This document shows positions 14,401 through 26,400 of a stretch of 64,000 bases of DNA, piece after piece (position 1 is the first letter of the stretch; each line of letters starts with the position of its first letter). Location: contig JAKSZT010054215.1 of assembly GCA_026826555.1 (NCBI GenBank), positions 20,373,187 through 20,437,186 on the forward strand, read 5' to 3'. The notes beneath the pieces are model-generated. The model did not search any database, was not told where the DNA came from, and was given only the letters and a program-made list of their open reading frames with translations. This stretch comes from Tolypeutes matacus. Lineage: Eukaryota > Chordata > Mammalia > Cingulata > Chlamyphoridae. Both the position numbers and the translations under genes were made by a program.

Positions 14401-17400
14401 TTAAAAGAGTTGGAACACAGAAGACATACTGCATCTCTTGGAACACTGAATGATAAGTTTCTAATAAGAATGATTCACTTAGCAAATAATTAACAGCTTT
14501 CAGTGCCTGGAGAAAACAAAACAAACTCACATTTTCATGAGCTAAAACTCTGTAACCACTCCATTAGTTTCTATTTTGTTGTTCTTGTATTCCTTTCTTG
14601 TATTATATGATTATTTTCATATATCCTCTTCTTTCTTACCTGAAGGGTAACATAAACTAGATACTCTTTTGTACTATACTTGTTTCACTTAACAGTAGTA
14701 CTAGAACATTTTAAGATTCAGCTAGTGCTTACAACATCCTAGCCATCCAATTTCATTATCTATGAAAACACTTACTTAGGGTAGTTAGCAGTCTTTGTAA
14801 ACTCCCACTTAGTAATTGAGAAAAAATGACATACACATGATCAGTTAATGGGAAAAACAGACTCAAATTTCCGAATATCTCCTCTAGACCTTCTTCTACA
14901 AGATGAGGCTTCCAAAAAAAATGTAAAGAGATAGAATTATTTGCCTTTTATATAAAGAAATGGTTTGTGTATTTATGGATTTTTATAATCTTAGAGAATC
15001 ATAGAAATTTTCAACAGAAAGGTCTTAAAAAACATGTAGTTCAGTGAATTCGTTCAGTTTACAAAAAGAGAAAAAAGTCCTGAATGATTAAAGGTCATAT
15101 TTCAAAACAGTTCATATCTTCTCATTTTTAGATGCTATTTCAAGTATACCATAAACCCCTTGCCAATTTTTTTTTCATTAAACGGGTGTTGTCAGCCTGA
15201 TCCATCCAATATAAAGTTCCTCATTAACCTCTTAAGTTTTAAGAGCCATTGATGACCATAGCCTAAATCCATCATTTCAGAAGTTGAAGAAGGATGATAC
15301 TCTCATTCTAAAATTCCCTCTTCACTTATAGAGAAGAATCTCTCCCAATACCTATTGGTTTATCCTGAAATAGTTCAGGAAAGGCAGATTAAATACTTGG
15401 TTCTTTCTCCTTATCAGTTATCGGAATAATGAATGGCATGGCAGCCTTCAGGGTTAAACTCTGAGGCACTAATGGATGACTTTTTTTTTTTTTTTTTTTT
15501 TTTTTAACCTGAGTTGTAGTTAATGTAATTATGTTAGTAAATTCTCTTTCATGATTCTCTGCCATCATTAGTGTCACAGTTAAGTCTTTTACATATGGAC
15601 CACATTATATGCATTGGCACCTTTAAGTGATAGAGGTTCATCATAGATTTAATTTTTTTAATTTTAATTTTTTTATTTTGAAATACTTTCAAACTTGCAG
15701 AACAGTTACAAAATAATACAGGTCTCCTACAGAGAACTTCAGCATTCCCTTATCCTGCTACCCCCAGATATCCAGCTCCACCAATTTTAACTTTTTGCCA
15801 CATTTGCGGTATCATTCTCTTTACCAATCTATTAGTCTATTTATCAGTCCATTTTCTGAACGCCTGAATAGATTATATACATCATGTTCCTTGAATACTG
15901 CCATTTATTTCTTAAGAACAAGGATATATTCACTTTTGTAGCCACCTTAAGTACAGTTACCAAGTTCAAGTAATTTAACATTGATAGCTTACAGTCTATA
16001 CTCCAACTTCTTTCATATGTTCCAGTAAAGTCCCTTTGAGCCTTTTCCCTTGCCAGATCCCATTCAGGATCATGTATTGCATTTAATTGTCATTGTCTCT
16101 TTAGTTATTATTTTTTAATTGTAGGAAATGTATATACAACTAAACTTTCCCATCTCAACCACTCCCAAGCATCTATTCATTGGGATTAATCACATTCACA
16201 ATGTGGCGGTACCTTCCCCACCTTCCATTAATTTCCCATGACCCTTGACTCCTGACCCTGGCAACCTGTACTCTAATTTCTGTCTTGCATGTTCTCCAGT
16301 ATTTTCTTTGTAGTTGCCATGGGGCTTAAATGTAACATCCTAAAGCTATAACAAACTCATTTGCTTTGATACCAATGTAATGTTCCTATACCCCTGTGTC
16401 TCTCATCTTTATGCAGTGCTTGTTACAAATTACTTTTTTTTAAAGATTTTATTTATTTATTCATTTATCCCCCCCCTGCTGCCCGTGCTCGCTGGGTCAG
16501 CCAACTACGCCCTGCGGGCGGGCCTGCCCCCACCAGGAGGCCCCGGGAACCGAACCCGGGGCCTCCCACATGGTAAACGGGAGCCCCACTGATTGAGCCA
16601 CAGCCGCCTCCCACAAATTACTTTTGACAGAACCACTGTTGTCCCATGTAATTTGAGTCCAAAACCACTGATTTATCACTATATGTTGTGCATTTGTCTT
16701 TTAGATCCTGTAGAAAATAAAAAGCGGAGTTAAAAACCAAAAATACAATAATAATAGCATTTATATTTACCACTTTTGTTACCCATACTGGAGATCTTTA
16801 TTTTTCCATGTGGTTTCAATCTATTGTCTATTAGCCTTTCCTTTCAACTTGCAGGACTATTTAGCATCTTTTCTAGGGCCAGTCTATTAATGATGAACTC
16901 CCTCGGTTTTTGTTTATCTGGGAATGTCTTACTCTCACCCTCGATTTTGAAAGGCACTTTGGCCAGATAAAAAAATTCTTGGTTGGCTTTTTTTTTTTTT
17001 TTTTTTGCTTTCAGCACTTTAAATATGCCATCCCACAACCTTCTTGCCTCATTGGTTTCCAATGAGAAATTGGCATTTAATCGTATTGATACTCCATTGT
17101 ACTTGACATGTTGCTGCTTGCCTTATGGCTTTCAGAAGTCTCTATCTTTGGCATTCCAGTTTGATAACAACATGCTGTGCCATGGATCTGTTTGGGTTTT
17201 TCCTGTTTGGAGTTTGTTGAGCATTGGATGTTTATATTTATGTCTTTTGTTAAATTTGGGAAGTTTTCAATGATTATTTCTTTTAATATTCTCTCTGCCC
17301 CTTTCTCCCTTCTCCTTCTGAGACTCCAGAACGCATCTATTAGTACAGTTGGTGGTATCCCACACATTCCTCAGGCTCTTTTCACTTTCCTTCATTCATT

Positions 17401-20400
17401 CTTTCTGTTCCTTAGATTGAATGGTTGCAATTGTCTTACCTTCATCTTCACCAATTCTTTCTTCTGCTAGCGCCAATCTGCTGCTGAACCCTTCTAGGAA
17501 ATTTGTAATTTCTGTTACTGTGGTCTTCAGCTTTGATTGGTTCCTTTTCATAATTTCCATCTCTCTATTGATATTCTCTTTGCATTCATCTGTCATTTTT
17601 CTGAGTTCCTTTAGTTCTTTGTCTATGTTTCCCTTTAGTTCTTTGAGTGTATTTAGGACCATTTTTTAAAAGTCTTCGTCTAGTGTGTTCCAGGTCTGGT
17701 CCTCCTCATTAATGGTTTCTAATGTTTTAATCATCTCCTTTGCCTTAGCTATCACTTCCTGTTTCTTTGTATTCTTTCTTTTGTAAACTTTTGTTGAAAT
17801 CTGGACATTTTGATATTTTAATGTGTTATCACTGGTATTTAGACTCTGAGGCATCTGTTCCTCAAGTTTGTGTCCAGCTAATATTATAATAGAGCTTTTT
17901 AAAAATGCCAGCAGCTAACAAACATACAAAACAGAAAAAAAGAAAACACTTTTTCCAGTTTTTGCAGATTGACTTGGGTGTTCTCCTTCATGGCTTATCC
18001 ATACAATGAGTTTAAAGAATAGCTTGAGGCCAAAGCATAGGGTCCTCCCTGATCTTTTCTTTACATACCTCTTGGGCGTGCTAATGTGGCCCTAGAAGTT
18101 CCTTCATTTACATGGCTGAAAATGTCCCCTCTTCCTTAGAAAGCAGTTTTCTCACAGTCATGAGCACTACACCGTGTCCTAGGGCCAGCAGTCTCTTGCC
18201 CCAGGCAGCTACTTATCTGCTTTCCCACCTTGTTCTGTATGAGAGCTCTCTGAGCCACCTTCTACACACAGGGCAAGTTCTGGGATGGTGATTCCCTCAG
18301 GCCACCAGCACACAGATCGGCCAGACATTATGCTCCCAGTATGTACACAACAATTACTCTGCTCCCTCCAGAACCGGGACTAGGGATCCTGTGAGTGCAG
18401 ACCAGCTCTGTGCCAAGAGGGTGAATGGTGGGGGGAGGGGCCAGCCGGGGCAACCCAAGATCCTACCCCTTTTAAGTAGCCTCTTTCCTGATTGATACTT
18501 TCCGATTACTGCAGTCCTTTAACTTTTCTGAAGCTTTGAGAAATGTTTCTGCCAGTTCTTGCTGGTTGTTCAAAGCATCTGTGGGAGAACAGGTTCTTGA
18601 ACTGTCTCATTCTGCCATCTTAACTGGGATGGGCAAGTGTCTTTTTTTTAACTCATAGATTTTAATGTATTTATTGTTTTAATCCACTTATCTTTCTTAT
18701 TGACACTCAGATTGTCTTATCTTCAGCCACTAGTAGTCCTTACCAGTTGGTTTCTACATCTTTTTTTTGCAACACCAGTAGTCTTTGATAGCTTTCTTCC
18801 TTTCAGGAGTAAGATTTTCTGGGCTTATCTTGTACTTTTCTGCCCCACATCTGGCAACAGGTATTTTTTTTTCCAGGAGCCCTGGTCTTTTAGTGGGAAA
18901 TAGTATTTATAGGCAGCCTGGGTGCTGGCCACCTTATTGCTATTTTATTATCGTTACTTCTAGGCCTTTTCAGTGGACAGAGTTACAGACTTTCTTTTTT
19001 AACCTTGTCCTTTGTATATGTGGGCTTGTGTCATTTGTTAATTGGTTGCATTTTTTAAACATTGAATTCCAAGTATAAATGTATTTTTGGTGGTTAGGCA
19101 GGCAGTTTTTCTGATTTCATGTTTACCTTTAGCTAATTTACTAAATACTTTCTTTCTTTTTTTTTTTTTATTTTTTTATTTTTTTAAGATTTATTTATTT
19201 ACTTTATCCGTTTTAACTCCACCCCCCTTCCCCATTTGCTGTTTTGTGTCCATTTGCTGGGTAAGTCTCTGTATCTGTTTCCTGCCATCTCTTCTCATCC
19301 TCCTCCTCCAGTCTTCACCAGGATTCGATCCTGGAGACCTCTGATGTAGGAGAGAGAAGTGTTCTGCCATCTGCACCACCTCGGTTCCTGGTTTTTGGAG
19401 CTTTCGGAGCATCTCTTCTTGTCTCTCCCCTGCGTCTCTCTCTTGTTGAGTCATCATCTTGCTGCATGGCTCCCGGGGCCTGGCGGCTCACCGGCACACA
19501 AAGCCTGGCAGCCCATGCGCCTTCTATATATATATTTTTTATTTTACCGGGAGGTCCTTGGGATCGAACCCAGGTCCCTCCATATGGGACCTGTCCCTGT
19601 AAGGTATTATTTAAACTGCCTAATGATCTTTATTCATTCCTCATCATCTCTTTATTTATTCCTAGTCACATTGTCTCCTTCAAGATACTCACCTCAAACC
19701 CCGTAATCCACCTTACCAGTAACCCTCTTCTTGGGTTTTGACCTTGCCTCTTCCACCTCTTCCTGTGCCTGAGGTCCACCACCCAAATTTGTCTCCATCC
19801 ACTCAGTCTTAAGTTTTCATCCTCTTTCAGAGCTATAGTCTAGGGCCAGATCATAGCTCTGGATCCCATTCTTTCTACTATTTCTGAACCTTGCTCTATG
19901 AAATAGTATGAATGGTCCTCCCTTCTGCCTTTACCTTAGCTCTCAGTGCTACTTTCCTCCCTTTAAATTTTTTTCCCTTTAAAACTAAACAAAACCAAGC
20001 CAGGGGAGCTGGTGTGGCTCAGTGGTTGATTGCTTCACATGTACAATGTCCTAGGTTCAATCCCTGGTACTCTCTGAAAAATGAGAGAAAACAAAAAACA
20101 AAAAACCTTTGATTGACCCTTTCTGTTCCTTTAATCATTGATTTATTTTCCCTTCCCTTTTTTAGCTAAGCTTCAAAAAAATTAGACTAAACTACCTGTG
20201 TCCATTTCCAAACCACTGTAACTTGACATCACACCACTAAATAATCCTTTCTGTGGCACTGGTGCCCTACTAATGAACACCCTCCAGTCCTCATCTTACT
20301 TGACTCTGTAGCAGCTGGCACTTGGTGTACTCCCTCCCACTTGAAAGAGTTTCTTTTCAAGAATTCTTTTTTTCTCTTGGTGTTCTTTGACTTCTTTCTC

Positions 20401-23400
20401 TTCTTTAACTTAGCTTTCTTCACTTATTCCTCTTCCTTCCATCATCCCTTACAAGGTATTTTTCTCTAGAGTCCTATCTGGCTCTCTCTTCACTTGACCC
20501 TACCTAGAACGCCCTCCTTTCACCACAGTTCTATTCTCAGAGAACCCTCTTTATCCTTTTACCCCCAGCTCTGGCTGCCTGGCTAAGTTAAGTACATCTT
20601 CCTTTTAGAGCTCTAGATGGGTTTCTGAAACATTGCTCTCCTGCTCGACTATTGGTCCTTCAGGGCAGGAATTATATTTTTCCAGCACAAAATTATATCC
20701 CTAAAAAATGCATGGCTCATAACAGGTACCAAATATATGTTAGAATCAACAGACAAATGAATACATGACTAAATACGAACATATTTAGTGACTCAGTCTT
20801 TGTATATTGAAAAGACATTTACTGGTAAGAAAGTTTATGTTTTTGGGAAATTTTTTAATGCCGAGTTATATATTCTGGGCTATTTTATTCTTAGTATTTT
20901 TGGTATATTAAAATGTAACCCTTAATTTGGGTTTTAATGGGAAAGCTTACATTCCCACGAATTTTCTTGTGAATGTGTGCTGTTAAAAGAAAATTTGAAT
21001 CAGCATATGACATTTAGAAACCACTTGAGGTACTCTAGAGTTAGATTTAAAATCTTCATTGCTCATTTCACTCATAAATATAATTTCTAAAAAATTCTGT
21101 TATAACTAACATTCAACCTGACATATTGTGTTATTTCTAAGTAATTTTAAGATTTGAATTACTCTTTTTTTCTTCTCCCAGTGAAGCTTTTACTTTGTAA
21201 ACTAAATTTTAGTGCAGAGAAATAAATTAGCATTTATATTCCTCCAAATTGAACTGTAACTGTTGAAGACACTTAGGAAATCAGAGACATGATCATTATT
21301 CTGAGGAAACCTATACTATATGAGAGAGATAATCCATATATGCTAACACAAAATAGAAAATTATGTGTGTGTAGGGAGTGATTGCATTTGGCAGGGAAGG
21401 GTCAGAGAAAGAAAAACATGTAGGAGTGGTAGCATTTGAACTGGACTTCAGATTTGTGGGAGGGAACCTGACTGAAAAGCATCACCAAAACATAGGCTGA
21501 ACAGTGAAGGTTATTCTGAGGGAATGTCAGGAGCCAAAATAGAGGAAAGGGAGTAATGGCAGATAAAATAAGAAAGATAGGCTGCAAATAGATTGTGGAG
21601 ACTCTAGGTATTTTTAGACACTTTTTTAAATGGCCATTTTCAAATATACATAGAAGTAGAAAGCATAGTATAGTGAACCTTTTAGGGGTCTGTCAGTCAT
21701 CTTCAACAATTATCAACAATTTGCCATTCCAACCTTATTTTATCTACCTCACCAAAAAATCCCCAGACTTGAAGACATTTTACAATGTAAGTATTAATAA
21801 CATAAATCACATGTCATTTTTAAAGCTTTTTAAATATTACTAGGTAAGCTCATATTTTCAGGTAAATTAAAACATTCATCCTTTTGTTTGTTAATAAATA
21901 ATCCTGTTATAATTCTGAGCATTTTTAAGAAAAATATTTGTAGGCTCTTAATATCATGCTTACAGATTTATATCCAAAGGGCAAACTCAATGATAGAGCT
22001 CTTTCTGTGACATCTGAACAGTGTAGTCACATCGTGCCTGGAGCTTATATTCTAAAGTCAGCGTACAAGGTAAAATGTTATATGAGGTCAAAATTACCCT
22101 TCAAAGAGGTGCCACAGTGAAGACTATTACACTGCCTCTCAGTATGCTGAACAACCGATTTTTCCTTCATATTTGAAACAAATAGTTGCTTCTTTGTGGT
22201 TAGGTCCATTTGAAGTACTAGGTTTGCACATAGGGACTATCTGATAGAACTGCAAGGAGAAATACACAAATTTTTATAGAATACCTAGAAGGGTTTTTAA
22301 TAAATTCATTAAGAATATCATCCATTGTATTATTCAGTATTCATTTATAATACTGGTTTAAAATAGATTATTTAGTGGTATTCTCTATGTGGTTATTTTT
22401 AGATGATCCTTAATAAAAGATAAAGGCATAATATTCAATTGTAGTTTTATAAATTATTTTCCTAATTGAAAACAGTTCAATTTTTTAAAAAATATTGATT
22501 TTCTTTACCCTTTTATTTTTTTAAATTGATTTAGAAATGTATCTAACCATTTGAAATCTGTAACTGAAAGAAATCATCTTTATAGTGATTCCATTTTATA
22601 AAGAGATTTTCTATTTCAGGAATTCCATGAGTGAAACCATCAGACTGGTTAGTGGAATACAGCATCCTGGATCTGCAGGGGGAGTTTATGAGACAACACA
22701 GCACTTCAATGACATCAAAGAGCACCTTCACATAGTAAAGAGGGACATAGATAACTTAGTACAGCGAAGTATGGTAAAGTTTTTCCTTCTACTTTTATTT
22801 TTATAATTGTCAGAATCTCCATTATGAAAGGAAGAACACACATTCTCCTTTATTCCACCGAAACTGTTTTAACCTTTTACTTCTGCTAATGCTCATGTTT
22901 AATATTCAAGATAGAATTGGAACACTTTGTACTTTCATACCCTATAGAATAGAATTTTTCTTTCTTCTTTTTTTTTTTAATTGAATGCTATTCAATTAGT
23001 GGTGCTATCAAAATTCCAGTTTTTATTTTCTAGATTCTCTTCTGTAAACCTTCTTTAAAAACATGGCTCTTGTTTTCAGTAATGATATATTTGAACAGCT
23101 TGGAAAAAGGGTAAATAAATAAATAAATGTCTCTCATGGCAAACCCCTTTGTTAGATGAAGAAGAGCTGGGTAACTGATATTTCTTTTTGCCTAGACTTT
23201 AGTAAGCACTGGGTAATAGCTTTCCTTAGACAGGACTTTTCTCCTTGCAGCTATTTTTCCTTCTTATCTGGTTCATATTTTTAAGGCTTTTTTACTTTAT
23301 TTTGTCTGTTTTTTTTTTTGTTTTTGTTTTGTTTTTTTTTAACTGTAAGCCCCATCAACATTTTTGGAAAGAGTTTGGCTGTAAACATAAATATTGAGAA

Positions 23401-26400
23401 TAGGACACATTTTCTTAAAGTTTCACATGCAGAAGGGACAATATTAGAAGACAGACCTCTGATGTTTAAACATGCTTTGCCTTAATTTATGTACTGGCTT
23501 TGAAAACTGTTACACAAAAACTTTTATCCCTTCCCCTTCCAACCCAAACTCCCTGAAATAACCAGCATTAAAAGTTTGGTGTGGGACAACCCTATTACAT
23601 ATGGGCTAAAGAAATGAGTAGAATGTTTACAAGGGAAAAAATGTAAATTGCTCATAACTATATGAAATGGTAAGCTAATAAGAGAAATGCAAAATAAAAC
23701 TACTAAGGTACCATTTCTTACTTATTTGACAAAAATCCAGTGTCTGATAAATGTGTACTGTTGCCAAAACAAGAAAGGAAACAGACATTTCTATTACATT
23801 GCATAGTTGGGCTGATGTACAGTTAGTCTTTATTTTGTCTTCATTTTTTAAAGATGCTTGTGCAGGATATAGAATTCTAAGTTGACAAGTTGTATTCTGT
23901 CTGATATCACGCCATTGTATTACAGCTTGCATAGTTTCTGATGAGATGATTGTCATTCTTTCTTATATCCTGTTCCTATTTTCTCTGCTTTTAACATTTT
24001 CTCTTTAATACTGATTCTCAGCAGTTTATAGTATGCTTTGATTTCGTTTTCTTATTTCTTCTGTTTGGGGCTTGTTTAATATCTTAAATCTGTGTGTATA
24101 TAGCTGTCATTAAATTAGAAAAATTTTCATCCATTTTTTCCTGATTCCTCCCTCTTTCTTATGTTAGACCACTTCTAATTATGAATCATTTCTATCGCCA
24201 CATCTTCAAATTTATTGATATTTTGTTCTGCAGTATCTAATCTGCTACTAATTTCTTTCATTGTATTGTTTTCTTTTTAAATCTCTAAAAATTCTACATA
24301 GGGCCCTTTTAATAATATCTGCCATTTCTTTCCTCTTCACATTCATGTTTTCCTCTACATTGTTAAGCATTTGGAGCGTATTTATAATATGCTTTAATGT
24401 CCTTCTCACATAATTCCCTTATCTGGTTGTTTCTGAGTCTATTTTTACTGACTAATTTTTCTCCTGGTAATGGGTCTTATTTTCTTGCTTCCTTTCATAC
24501 CTGGTAATTTTTTATTGGATGTTGGACATTGTGATTTTTATATTGGTTACTGGATTTTGTTGTATTCCTGTAAGTAGTGTTTGACCTTCTTCTGGCCTGC
24601 AGTAAAGTTTCATGGGATTAGTTTGATCCTTTTGGAGCATGCTTTTTAAGCTTTGTTAGGATGGGTCTAGGTAAGTCTTTAAGACAGGGTTTCTCAATCT
24701 CTGCATTATTGAGATTTTGCACCAGATAATTCTTTGTTGTGGAGGTCTGTCCTGTGCACTGTAGAATATTTAGCTGCATCCTTGTCCTCTACCTACTAGA
24801 TGCTAGTGACACCTCCTCAGTCATGACAATCAAAAAATATTCTCAGATATTGTTAAATATTATCCCCCCCCCCCCCGGGGGGGATTTCCAAATATTTTCT
24901 CCCATGGGTCGTTTTAAGTGTATTTCTTTGTCCTGTTTTTATTTTCCAGGATCCTTTTCCAATAATTTCTTGCTATCTTGTTAGTTTACTTTGCTTTCAA
25001 GGAATTTTTGAGTGTTTTGATTTGCTTTGATTTGATTTGATTTGTTTCTGGCTGCCCTAGTTGTCTGTAAGATTGTTGGTTCAGATTACCTAGTCACAGT
25101 GCCTTATGTATTATATAAGGATTTTTCTTTTTAGAAGCTTTCTTTTTTTTTTTAAACATTTTTAAACATTTTTTAAAAACATTTTTAACATTCATTGTCC
25201 TTTAGGAAAGAAAGTTAATGTGCTAAATTAGAGTGACTTTCCCAAAGTCTTTAGCTAGTAAGTGTTAGAGGGAAAGAACTTAGATCTTCAACCTCTAATT
25301 TTGTCTCCTTTGTAATTTTGGACACCGCCTTTAAATACATATACATGTATATGCCTTGAATGTGCTTTTTTCTCCCCAAATATGGCTTAATAGCTTTCAT
25401 ACAGACCATTACCTCTTATCCAAAACATTATTTCTGTTCCTTTAGTTCAGGGGCTCAAGGGGTCCGTGAGCTTGAATTGAAATTCAAAAAAACATTCTTA
25501 TGAGGACGTGTTGGAGCAGGTGTGATATATCTATTAAATAATACACAGTATAGCATGGACTTAGTAAGGAGTCCGTGGTTTTCACCTGACTGGCAAAGGG
25601 GTCCGTGGAACAAAAAAGGTTAAGAACGCCTGTTTTAGTTCTTTTCGAGGTTGTTTTCCCCCAACTCTAGCCTTCATTGCAGTGACCAAGTTGATGCTGC
25701 AGGTATAATATATATGAGCCAAAGAACTTTGCCCCATTGTAATAAATATATTAAGAACAATTAATCTTAAAAGCCATGCTGGGGGAGCAGCTGTGGCTCA
25801 AGTGGTTGAAGGCCTGCTTCCTACATGGGAGGTCCTGGGTTCAGTCCCTGGTGCCTCCTAAAAAACTGATTAACAAATAACAAGTGAACAAATGAGAAAA
25901 CCAACTCAGGGGAGCCACTGTGGCTCAGTGGTTGAGCGCCAGCTTCCCACATAGGAGGTACTGGGCTCATTCCCTAGCCCCAGTACCATTAAAAAAGAAG
26001 AAATCCATGCTGTCTAGATACCTTGATGAAATCTTTGTCCCTAATATTTAATTACCTCCTTAAAATCAAAGGAATATTCAATTAAGAAAAGAAAAGTTTT
26101 TCAAAACACTTGAGTAATATTGAATGCTATATGATTAAAGATGATGATGACTGAGGAAAAGACATTAGATTTCTAAAGCAGTTCATAGCAGGATGGCCAT
26201 GTAATTAACTGACTATACCAGAGCACCACTGGGAGTGAAAGGAGTACTACAATTATGCCAGGACAGCAAGTGTCAATTGGGAGTGTTCCAGGGAAATCAT
26301 AGTCTATGATGACCATCACCACTGTGAGCTTCAAAAACACTAAAATTATCGTCACAGTAATGAACATAGGAGCCAGGTAGAAAAGATAGAAGCCTTCCAG

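Noticed and set aside
17396..17854. Coiled-coil minus-strand frames as a cellular gene
   Set aside because: Composition and the segment NFLEGFSSRLALAEERI match an L1-family ORF1 relic.
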